A stretch of 11,895 nt of DNA from Patescibacteria group bacterium (GCA_018895125.1 JAHIOR010000062.1:1-11895), one strand, 5' to 3'; shown: positions 7,640 through 11,895, counted from the stretch's first letter. Numbers and translations: made by a program. Notes: generated by a model from the sequence alone, not told the origin.

Positions 7640-7699
7640 TTATTTATTTACAAGATATTCGTGAGCAAAAGACATAGTCATTTTGCGAACAAAAAACAT
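7640..7699 (-). CDS. Repeat-encoded 19-codon mini-ORF, proximal copy
   Basis: The ORF begins at the repeat copy of the mreB2 start and reads MFFVRKMTMSFAHEYLVNK, then TAA. The first six residues equal those of MreB2. The stop ends 2 nt before the true mreB2 ATG (TAA-AT-ATG), a layout that suits termination-reinitiation. No Shine-Dalgarno precedes it. It could be a leader peptide, or simply an accident of duplicating the start region. Confidence 0.35.
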   Translation of the reverse strand: MFFVRKMTMSFAHEYLVNK

Positions 7700-7701
7700 A
7701 T

Positions 7702-7761
7702 TTATTTATTTACAAGATATTCGTGAGCAAAAGACATGGTCATTTTGCGAACAAAAAACAT
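7702..7761 (-). CDS. Repeat-encoded 19-codon mini-ORF, distal copy
   Basis: The same 19-residue peptide as the proximal copy. The single base difference between the units changes ACT to ACC (both Thr), so the peptide is unchanged. The ATG lies about 18 nt after the predicted transcription start, and the stop is 2 nt before the next mini-ORF. This would be the first ATG met on the mreB2 mRNA. Confidence 0.35.
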   Translation of the reverse strand: MFFVRKMTMSFAHEYLVNK

Positions 7762-7785
7762 ATTATTTATTTACAAGACTTCTTA

Positions 7786-7814
7786 ATTTTAACTAAAAAA
7801 CAAGATTGAGTCAA
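7786..7814 (-). promoter_or_regulatory. Sigma70-type promoter for the mreB2 operon
   Basis: On the minus strand, TTGACT (7814-7809, 5/6 match to TTGACA), a 17-bp spacer and TAAAAT (7791-7786, 5/6 match to TATAAT) form a near-consensus promoter. Transcription should start near 7779, about 18 nt before the first repeat-borne ATG. The position, upstream of all repeat copies, implies that the operon mRNA begins with the repeat array. Confidence 0.65.
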
Positions 7815-7829
7815 ACCAGTCTGCTGGTT
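7814..7829. promoter_or_regulatory. Short inverted repeat abutting the mreB2 -35 box
   Basis: AACCAG-TCTG-CTGGTT is a 6-bp inverted repeat with a 4-nt centre that overlaps the last base of the -35 element. Its position would suit a dimeric regulator, but the arms are short and no regulator gene is in the window. Confidence 0.25.
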
Positions 7830-7917
7830 CATAAAAATCGTATTACAGACTTAATAGATATTTGTCCTCCATAGCTTATACATAGTCTACCATAGTAATT
7901 TGTTGTAATAATTACAT

Positions 7918-8206
7918 TTGTATCTATATTCAAAATTTAAATCACTATTTTTTAAAGGAGTAAAAATTGAATATGGTAACTTTTTTAAATATGACTTATC
8001 GAAAGCAAATGTAATTTATATTTTTCTATTACCAAAAACTTATAATAAACTAAAAAAAATTAAATTCAGAATTAAAAGAGGGAACAAAAATAATATTGTC
8101 TTGCTGGCCATTCGAATACCGAGAACCAGCTAGAATAAGTGAAAAGGAAAATTCAATTACCTATTATCTATATATTACGCAAAAAGAAAAGGACTATCTT
8201 TTGTAA
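7918..8206 (+). pseudogene. Frameshifted C-terminal remnant of a class I SAM-dependent methyltransferase
   Basis: From 7918 one frame runs to TAG 8133 and includes VKIEYGNFFKYDLSKANVIY and then IFLLPKTYNKLKKIKFRIKR. This matches, from memory, the second half of small methyltransferases of the pattern DFF..DLS.ADVIY.YLLP....KL..KL...LKPG...VS..F.IP.W. After the IP near 8120 the expected tail continues in the next frame (from about 8126: PARISEKENSITYYLYIT) to TAA 8204-8206. A small deletion around 8121-8125 would explain the shift. No SAM-binding glycine loop or earlier part is found upstream, where every frame is closed by stops. The block is very AT-rich compared with its neighbours. I read it as a decayed gene end; a sequencing indel could explain the shift but not the missing N-terminal half. 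Confidence 0.5.
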
Positions 8207-8218
8207 GATAGTCCTTTT
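8187..8218. terminator. Bidirectional intrinsic terminator, 14-bp perfect stem
   Basis: AAAAGGACTATCTT (8187-8200), a 4-nt loop and its exact reverse complement (8205-8218) form a 14-bp hairpin with T-runs at the 3' side on both strands. On the minus strand the T-tract is longer (TTTTCTTTTT). It serves the plus-strand methyltransferase remnant, whose TAA is in the loop and stem, and the convergent minus-strand small unit ending at 8232. Confidence 0.82.
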
Positions 8219-8231
8219 ACTTATGACTAGA

Positions 8232-8345
8232 CTAACCCCCCTCACCATGGGCTTCTTCCCAATGGGCTCTTCCATCTTCATACCCCGCATCATAACCATC
8301 TTCGTATTCCTGTTGGAGTTCGGTGTTCAGAAAAACATCCAACAA
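8232..8345 (-). CDS. Small acidic 37-codon ORF (TTG start), unknown function
   Basis: I do not recognise a family. On the minus strand an ORF from TTG 8345 to TAG 8232 encodes a Gly/Glu/Asp/Tyr-rich peptide with a repeated motif: EYEDGYDAGYEDGRAHW followed by EEAHGEGG. The GYDxGYxDGR pattern looks like real protein and not random translation. The opposite strand in the same place reads as hydrophobic junk. The frame closes upstream at TGA 8357-8355 and contains no ATG; TTG or a neighbouring near-cognate codon would be the start. GGGGTGA (8361-8355) resembles an extended Shine-Dalgarno but is about 9 nt from the TTG, on the long side. A promoter, a 5' hairpin and a strong terminator frame it. 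It may equally be a structured RNA or a gene fragment. Confidence 0.4.
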   Translation of the reverse strand: MLDVFLNTELQQEYEDGYDAGYEDGRAHWEEAHGEGG

Positions 8346-8359
8346 AGAATGTTGTCACC

Positions 8360-8393
8360 CCGTAAAATTACTGCGATAGCAATGATTTTACGG
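8360..8393 (-). promoter_or_regulatory. 5' hairpin upstream of the small ORF, touching its ribosome site
   Basis: CCGTAAAAT and ATTTTACGG (9 bp perfect) extend through an imperfect inner stem to a 4-nt loop. On the minus strand the last two G of the 3' arm are the first two G of GGGGTGA. Folding could therefore partly mask a ribosome-binding site. It starts within a few bases of the predicted transcription start. Confidence 0.5.
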
Positions 8394-8400
8394 AACAATA

Positions 8401-8429
8401 AATATTTTGATCGTATCCCCTATTGGCAA
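8401..8429 (-). promoter_or_regulatory. Candidate promoter for the small minus-strand unit
   Basis: TTGCCA (8429-8424, 5/6 match), a 17-bp spacer and AATATT (8406-8401, 4/6 match). The start would fall near 8394-8396, just before the 5' hairpin. The -35 overlaps, on the opposite strand, the -35 of the PEGA gene, because TTGGCAA supplies TTGGCA one way and TTGCCA the other. Confidence 0.4.
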
Positions 8430-8451
8430 ATAGATAACTTATCTTTAAAAT
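8423..8451 (+). promoter_or_regulatory. Promoter of the PEGA gene, giving a near-leaderless mRNA
   Basis: TTGGCA (8423-8428, 5/6), a 17-bp spacer and TAAAAT (8446-8451, 5/6). Normal spacing puts the transcription start at A8458-A8460. The start codon is 8460-8462, so the leader would be 0-2 nt. This agrees with the absence of any Shine-Dalgarno there. Confidence 0.65.
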
Positions 8452-8459
8452 GTAATTAT

Positions 8460-9845
8460 ATGACTAAAAGGAAAAGAACAGTTTTATTCTTTACCTGTTT
8501 GATCAGCTTTCTGGTTATTGCTCCGCTTATTGTCTTATACAGCCAGGGCTATCGCCTTGATCCTAGAAACCGGACCATTACCAAGACCGGGGCTTTTTAT
8601 ATCAAAGCCTCTCCTAAGAACTGCGATGTTTTTATTGACGGCAAACTAGTAAGCAAAACTGATTTTCTCTTTGGCACTGACTTAATCGAAAATCTTATTC
8701 CTGGAACTTATCTGATGGAAATAGGAAAACAAGGCTATATCCCCTGGCAAAAGAACCTTAAAATTAAAGCGATGATGACCACTGAAGCCAAAAATATTGT
8801 TCTTTTCCCTCAAAATCTTGCCCTGCAGAATAATACCAGTAATGTTAATAGGATTTTTCCGATTCCATCTAATAAAAAGCTTATCCTTGAAAAAAAAGAT
8901 TCGCAGGGCTGGTATTTGACTTCTTTTGATCTTAAGAATAGTCTTGAAGAAATTTTGTTCTTAGAAAAAGATTTTGACAAAAAGGGCTTGGGCTCAAATC
9001 TGGAAGACTTAATCTGGTCAGATGACTCAAAAAAAGCTATTGCTAAAATTTCAATTAACGAAACTGAAAAATTCTTCTTAATTAATATTGAAAATAAGAT
9101 CAGCCCCATTTCCCTTGATCCCCTGGGTAATTTTGAAAAGATATCTTTTCAGGCCAATGATAGTTCGAAATTCTTAATTTCTAAGATGAGCACTTTGTAC
9201 TCTGGAGATTTTGCTTCTTTAAAAACTATCAAACTAATTGATAATATAATAGATTTTACTATCGCTGATAATAAGCTCTATTTTCTTGATGGCAATGGTT
9301 TTGTGACGAGAATTGATGATTTAGAGAGTTTCTCTGGCCAAAAACTCTCAGATACGCCCTTTACTATTATGCCCGAAAACTTCTACGAATTGAAAGCTGA
9401 GCATCGCCATCTTTTTTTAAAACAGAAAGATCTGCTTTTCTGGTTTAACCAACAGGAAAATGCTTTTGTAAAAATTGCCAATAATGCTACTGACCTAACT
9501 GTTTCCCAAGACAATGGTAAGCTTGCCTATCTTAATAATACTGAAATCAGCGTTTACTTCTTTAAGGAGAAGATTGAACAGATTGAGGAGCGTGAGCCAG
9601 ACCAAAACATGCTTTTAGGCAGGTTTTCTGAAAAAATAGGCCAAGTCTTCTGGCTCAACAACGATTATTTGCTTTTCACTGTCGGCAATAAGTTGAAAGT
9701 GGCTGAAATTGATAACCGTGACCAGGCCAATATTATTGATTTAGCCGAAATTAATAATCCTCAAATCTATTTTAATAAAGATAATAAAAAAGCTTCAGTT
9801 TTAAGCCAAGGCAATTTATTAACTTCAAATCCAATCCTGCCCTAA
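8460..9845 (+). CDS. PEGA-domain membrane-anchored protein with beta-propeller-like domain
   Basis: A 461-aa predicted surface protein of unknown substrate. After a basic start (MTKRKR) one hydrophobic helix at about 8-28 anchors it, with the rest outside the membrane. A PEGA domain covers about 44-118, recognised by AFYIKASPKNCDVFIDGK and IPGTYLMEIGKQGYIPWQKN; this fold is found in cell-surface proteins. The remainder has repeated blade-like elements (LIWSDDSKKAIAKI, SQDNGKLAYLNN, KIGQVFWLNNDYLLFTVGNK) consistent with a WD40/TolB-like propeller. The frame is open upstream to 8139, but residues before 8460 are unlike any protein, overlap the promoter and are antisense to another unit. ATG 8460 directly precedes the expected anchor. 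The family is common in Patescibacteria, to my knowledge. A membrane-bound sensor or wall-binding role is only a guess. Confidence 0.85.
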   Translation: MTKRKRTVLFFTCLISFLVIAPLIVLYSQGYRLDPRNRTITKTGAFYIKASPKNCDVFIDGKLVSKTDFLFGTDLIENLIPGTYLMEIGKQGYIPWQKNLKIKAMMTTEAKNIVLFPQNLALQNNTSNVNRIFPIPSNKKLILEKKDSQGWYLTSFDLKNSLEEILFLEKDFDKKGLGSNLEDLIWSDDSKKAIAKISINETEKFFLINIENKISPISLDPLGNFEKISFQANDSSKFLISKMSTLYSGDFASLKTIKLIDNIIDFTIADNKLYFLDGNGFVTRIDDLESFSGQKLSDTPFTIMPENFYELKAEHRHLFLKQKDLLFWFNQQENAFVKIANNATDLTVSQDNGKLAYLNNTEISVYFFKEKIEQIEEREPDQNMLLGRFSEKIGQVFWLNNDYLLFTVGNKLKVAEIDNRDQANIIDLAEINNPQIYFNKDNKKASVLSQGNLLTSNPILP

Positions 9846-9925
9846 GCTTCCATTTTTCCCTTTGGCGCATTCTTGAACTTAAAAAAACTGACCGGGGACA
9901 TTTGCCGACATTTAAGCATTTAGCT
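9846..9925. other. Convergent intergenic region
   Basis: This 80-bp gap separates the 3' ends of the PEGA gene (+) and the small membrane-protein gene (-). On the minus strand a T7 run (complement of 9881-9887) follows a GC-rich stretch with TGTC and CCGGTCA, but I find no clean hairpin. ACATTT occurs twice, 10 bp apart. An intrinsic terminator is not demonstrable here. Confidence 0.4.
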
Positions 9926-10102
9926 TTAAGGAGCGGGTAAATAGATTTTAAGGGCAATTAAGAGGCCGGCCAGGATAAAAACAGCAATGATGGCGCTGAC
10001 GCCAAACTCGTTAGCTTTGCAATAACCGCCTAACTTGCAAAAAAAGTAACCAAAGAATAAGCAGACAAAGAAGCCGATGATGACAAATATGGGACCAAAC
10101 AT
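9926..10102 (-). CDS. Small two-helix membrane protein, 58 aa, unknown function
   Basis: From ATG 10102 to TAA 9926 this ORF begins 12 bp after the rpsI stop and probably belongs to the same operon. Residues 4-22 (PIFVIIGFFVCLFFGYFFC) and 35-51 (VSAIIAVFILAGLLIAL) are hydrophobic helices. The short loop between them, KLGGYCKANEFG, carries charge. The end, KIYLPAP, is polar. Cys14, Cys22 and Cys28 cluster at the end of helix 1 and in the loop. I recognise no family. The hydrophobic-loop-hydrophobic layout, the tight spacing to rpsI and the clean ATG/TAA support a real gene that length cut-offs would miss. There is no Shine-Dalgarno, as with its neighbours. Confidence 0.6.
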   Translation of the reverse strand: MFGPIFVIIGFFVCLFFGYFFCKLGGYCKANEFGVSAIIAVFILAGLLIALKIYLPAP

Positions 10103-10114
10103 TTTTTTGAAAGA

Positions 10115-10585
10115 TTAACGTTTCTTCCACTGAGGCGCTCGCCTAGCCCTTTTCAGACCGAATTTTTTCCTCTCTCTCATTCTCGGATCACGGGTTAAAT
10201 ATCCAAGTTTTCTTAACTTTTTTAAGTTTTCAGGATTGATCTTAACAAAAGCTCGACTGATTCCCAGTCTAACTGCTTCAGCCTGAGAAACAATCCCACC
10301 GCCACTGGCCCTGACATCAACTGCCAGGCTAGTTTCCAGTTTCATTTTAATCAAACTGGATTCAGCCATGCGTTGAAGTGAAGGGTTAGTAAAATACTCC
10401 TTGAAATCCTTTTTATTAACAATAAACTTATCCTCAAGTCCTGGATAAAGCCTGACTCTGGCGACAGCTGTTTTTCTCCGGCCAACACCCTCATAAAATT
10501 TATTAGCAGTAGCAACCTTGCTAACCGTTGGCTTTTTTTTAGCTGCTGGTTTTGTTTTTGTTTTTAGCTTTGCTTTTACTATCAT
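10115..10585 (-). CDS. rpsI: 30S ribosomal protein S9 (uS9) with N-terminal Lys/Ala extension
   Basis: A small-subunit protein whose C-terminal tail reaches the P-site tRNA. The core starts near residue 30 with FYEGVGRRKTAVARVRLYPG. It continues through ASGGGIVSQAEAVRLGISRA, and ends with TRDPRMRERKKFGLKRARRA and PQWKKR, where the family has a terminal SKR-like tail. The total is 156 aa against roughly 130 in E. coli. The excess is a low-complexity N-terminus (KTKTKPAAKKKPTVSK) with no alternative in-frame Met before the core. It lies 20 bp after the rplM stop, with an inverted repeat between them. Confidence 0.96.
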   Translation of the reverse strand: MIVKAKLKTKTKPAAKKKPTVSKVATANKFYEGVGRRKTAVARVRLYPGLEDKFIVNKKDFKEYFTNPSLQRMAESSLIKMKLETSLAVDVRASGGGIVSQAEAVRLGISRAFVKINPENLKKLRKLGYLTRDPRMRERKKFGLKRARRAPQWKKR

Positions 10586-10595
10586 TTTTTATTTC

Positions 10596-10617
10596 AAGAA
10601 GGATTTTAAGCCTTCTT
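10596..10617 (-). other. Intercistronic hairpin between rplM and rpsI
   Basis: AAGAAGG (10596-10602) and CCTTCTT (10611-10617) form a 7-bp inverted repeat around 8 nt and include the rplM stop codon. No U-tract follows on the minus strand, so it is unlikely to terminate. It may be an mRNA-stability or processing structure, or chance from the terminal Lys-Lys codons. Confidence 0.3.
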
Positions 10618-10959
10618 AAACTTTAAATTCTTAATCAGGCTTTCGCTTAACTTATTATGGGGCAACATGCCTTTAACTGCTCTTTGTAAAATTTTTTCTG
10701 GACTAGCTTCGAAGATCTTTTTCATTGGCGTATGCTTTTCACCTTTAGGATAACCTGAGTGGGAAAAATAAGTCTTAGTGTCTTTTTTCTTTCCGGTAAA
10801 AACCACTTGGTCAATATTCTCAACCACCACAATATCCAAACCGCCTTTATAGGGAACAAAATCAGCTCTTTGTTTGCCCCTCAAAAGAACGGCTATTTTC
10901 GAAGCCAATCTTCCTAAAGGAATGCCGGTAGCGTTAAGATTATGAATTCTCCTTTGCAT
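10606..10959 (-). CDS. rplM: 50S ribosomal protein L13 (uL13), short form
   Basis: An early-assembling 23S rRNA-binding protein. NATGIPLGRLASKIAVLLRGK near the N-terminus and FSHSGYPKGEKH plus AVKGMLPHNKLSESLIKNLK are family signatures. Its 117 aa compare with 142 in E. coli: about ten residues fewer at the front and a C-terminal tail missing after LKFKKA. ATG 10959 lies inside rplQ (20-bp overlap), implying coupling. A strong AAAGGAG lies just downstream of this ATG, at 10948-10954, near the end of rplQ. No in-frame ATG, GTG or TTG follows at proper distance, so I keep the ATG and regard the purine run as incidental or a pause site. Confidence 0.93.
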   Translation of the reverse strand: MQRRIHNLNATGIPLGRLASKIAVLLRGKQRADFVPYKGGLDIVVVENIDQVVFTGKKKDTKTYFSHSGYPKGEKHTPMKKIFEASPEKILQRAVKGMLPHNKLSESLIKNLKFKKA

Positions 10960-11320
10960 TTGTATTTGATTCTTTTACTAGTTCTAATATGGCCATTTGG
11001 CTACTGTCAGAAAAACGTGGCCCGAGTTTAATAATCCTAGTATAACCTCCCTTTCTTTGTAAATACCTGGGGCCAAGCTCTTTAAAAAGCTTAGTAGCAG
11101 CTTTTTCAGAAACCAAACTGCGCAGGATTCTTCTTGAGTTAAGGTCTTGTTTTTTAGCCCTGGTAATCAGTTTTTCAATAAAGGGAGCTACTTCTTTAGC
11201 TTTAGCCTTAGTGGTTTTGATTCTTTCTTTAAGAATCACATTGCCAGCCAAAATTTTCAGCAAGGCATTACGCTGATCTTTTTTTAGTGATAATTGTCTT
11301 CCTTTTCCTCGTCTGTTCAT
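10940..11320 (-). CDS. rplQ: 50S ribosomal protein L17 (bL17)
   Basis: A bacterial-specific large-subunit protein near the exit tunnel. The opening MNRRGKGRQLSLKKDQRNAL, then IKTTKAKAKEVAPFIEKLIT, and finally LGPRYLQRKGGYTRIIKLGPR and AILELV are the standard bL17 landmarks. Its 126 aa is the usual length. It starts 8 bp after the rpoA stop and overlaps rplM by 20 bp, the classical rpoA-rplQ-rplM-rpsI order. No Shine-Dalgarno is present; the leader is the AT-rich end of rpoA. Confidence 0.96.
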   Translation of the reverse strand: MNRRGKGRQLSLKKDQRNALLKILAGNVILKERIKTTKAKAKEVAPFIEKLITRAKKQDLNSRRILRSLVSEKAATKLFKELGPRYLQRKGGYTRIIKLGPRFSDSSQMAILELVKESNTNAKENS

Positions 11321-11328
11321 TTGAAAGT

Positions 11329-11895
11329 TTACTTTTTCTTTACAGTCGGTTTCTTTTTAATTACAGCTTTTTTGGCTTTTTTAGGTTTTGTTACTTTCTT
11401 TTCCTTAGGCTTTTCCGCTTCTTCTAAAAGACTTCTGTTTATTAATAAGAAATGATCAGATAAAATCTGAGAAGCCTGGGAAACTGCTGCCTGAGGAGAA
11501 ATAGTGCCATCGGTTTTAACTTCTAAAATCAATTTATCAAAGTCAGTTTTTTCGCCAACCCTCATATTTTCAACTTGATAGCCAACTTTTCTAACCGGAG
11601 TATAAATAGCATCAATTAGAATTTCGCCAATAGCTAATTTGCCTCTTTTGCGGTTTTCTCTAGCCACATAACCAATACCTTTTTCAACTTCAATCTCTAT
11701 CTCTAAGTCAGCCTTTTTATCCGTTAAAGAAGCAATATGCTCATCTTTATTAATCAGTTCTAATTGTGATGGCAATTGAAAGTCCTTGCCCTTAACTTCC
11801 TTTTCACCCTTAATTTTTAAGGTTGCTTGCTGAGGTTCGTCTGCAAAAACTTTGAATCTCAGCTTCTTTAAATTAAGCATGATTTGGATAACATC
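11329..11895 (-). CDS. rpoA: RNA polymerase alpha subunit, partial; C-terminal domain apparently absent
   Basis: The 5' end lies beyond the window: the frame is open through the edge (DVIQI before MLNLKK), matching the DILEILLNLK region near residue 75-80 of the E. coli protein. The visible 188 residues include GYVARENR, IGEILIDAIYTPVRKVGYQVENMRVG, TDFDKLILEVKTDGTISPQAA and the last N-terminal-domain helix (VSQASQILSDHFLLI). Where a linker and the roughly 80-residue alpha-CTD should follow, there is only a basic tail (KPKEKKVTKPKKAKK, then KKKPTVKKK) and TAA. The alpha-NTD dimerises and scaffolds beta and beta'. Without a CTD, UP-element and many activator contacts would be missing. rplQ follows 8 bp on. 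Confidence 0.93.
   Translation of the reverse strand, partial: DVIQIMLNLKKLRFKVFADEPQQATLKIKGEKEVKGKDFQLPSQLELINKDEHIASLTDKKADLEIEIEVEKGIGYVARENRKRGKLAIGEILIDAIYTPVRKVGYQVENMRVGEKTDFDKLILEVKTDGTISPQAAVSQASQILSDHFLLINRSLLEEAEKPKEKKVTKPKKAKKAVIKKKPTVKKK

Larger units (their letters stand above)
7619..7779. repeat. 62-bp tandem repeat, 2 full copies plus a partial third, at the mreB2 start
   Basis: Full units are 7619-7680 and 7681-7742. A partial third unit begins at 7743 and loses similarity near 7779, with one T missing from its T/A tract. The two full units differ at one site (A7676 versus G7738). Each unit begins TTTTGCGAACAAAAAACAT, the reverse complement of the first codons of mreB2. Each therefore carries its own copy of the start codon (ATGs at 7635-7637, 7697-7699 and 7759-7761). 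The units are directly contiguous without spacers, so this is not CRISPR. Near-identity points to recent duplication by slippage. Confidence 0.95.
8219..8396 (-). ncRNA. Possible ~210-nt structured transcript (5' hairpin to terminator)
   Basis: Taken with the terminator at 8187-8218, this interval looks like a complete minus-strand transcript. A 5' hairpin lies at 8393-8360. An internal stem pairs GTTGGA with TCCAAC (8343-8338 and 8317-8312), with TGTT/AACA nested inside. A further stem at 8265-8245 pairs CCATTGGG with CCCATGG with one bulge, and the terminator follows. It matches no RNA family I can name. The stems are also compatible with the overlapping small ORF, so this is an alternative or complementary reading. 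Confidence 0.3.

Noticed and set aside
7619..7779. CRISPR array
   Set aside because: The units are contiguous with no unique spacers, and they match the mreB2 start codons.
8236..8345. Resemblance to 5S rRNA (CCGAACTC, GATGGT and GGGG blocks on the minus strand)
   Set aside because: The loop C/helix III consensus does not follow, and the ends do not pair as helix I. The similarity is explained by the Gly/Asp/Tyr codons.
8187..8393. IS200/IS605-like or MITE-like element bounded by hairpins
   Set aside because: The two hairpins are unrelated in sequence. No target duplication or transposase is visible, and the left one has clear terminator features.
8139..8459. 107-codon upstream extension of the PEGA frame from GTG 8139
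   Set aside because: It would cross the terminator, be antisense to the small unit and contain the PEGA promoter. Its translation is unlike protein, and the expected N-terminal anchor begins at ATG 8460.
9772..9957. 61-codon minus-strand ORF
   Set aside because: It overlaps the PEGA 3' end and the stop of the 58-aa membrane protein in other frames, with no motif or start signal.

Overview
The window reads as chromosomal, AT-rich bacterial DNA in the style of the Candidate Phyla Radiation (Patescibacteria). The reasons are short housekeeping proteins (GatB 437 aa, ProRS 415 aa, L13 117 aa), an RNA polymerase alpha subunit that seems to stop after its N-terminal domain, a PEGA-domain/beta-propeller membrane protein of a type I know mainly from that group, and start sites that mostly lack Shine-Dalgarno sequences. 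The genetic code looks standard: proS ends in TGA at the usual C-terminus of the family, which argues against the TGA=Gly code of Gracilibacteria and Absconditabacteria. The lineage is inferred from gene style and not from a marker tree.

Layout. Positions 1-1508 (+) hold the 3' end of asnS and a complete gatB, both concerned with aminoacyl-tRNA supply. Hairpins at 1507-1535 and 1596-1625 separate them from a convergent minus-strand operon that reads 7637 to 1659: mreB2, holB, frr, rseP, proS, mreB1. The frr...rseP-proS order is the classical bacterial arrangement with uppS, cdsA and dxr missing, here bracketed by two different mreB paralogues. A clear sigma70-type promoter lies at 7786-7814, but between it and mreB2 sit 2.6 copies of a 62-bp tandem repeat. 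Each full unit is exactly a 19-codon mini-ORF plus stop plus 2 nt.

Positions 7815-8459 hold no intact long gene. They contain a frameshifted C-terminal remnant of a SAM-dependent methyltransferase (7918-8206, +), a bidirectional terminator (8187-8218), and a compact minus-strand unit. That unit has a promoter at 8401-8429, a 5' hairpin at 8360-8393, and a 37-codon acidic ORF or structured RNA at 8232-8345. It shares its -35 region with the divergent promoter of the PEGA gene, whose transcript should be nearly leaderless.

Positions 8460-9845 (+) encode the PEGA/propeller protein. From 11895 down to 9926 (-) runs the end of the ribosomal-protein cluster: rpoA (5' cut by the window edge), rplQ, rplM, rpsI, and a 58-codon two-helix membrane protein.

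How the genes fit together: most serve translation (AsnRS, GatB, ProRS, RRF, L17, L13, S9), with transcription (RpoA), replication (delta' clamp-loader subunit), intramembrane proteolysis (RseP) and cell shape (two MreBs) alongside. The unusual material is the 7.6-8.46 kb interval and the altered domain content of RpoA and ProRS.
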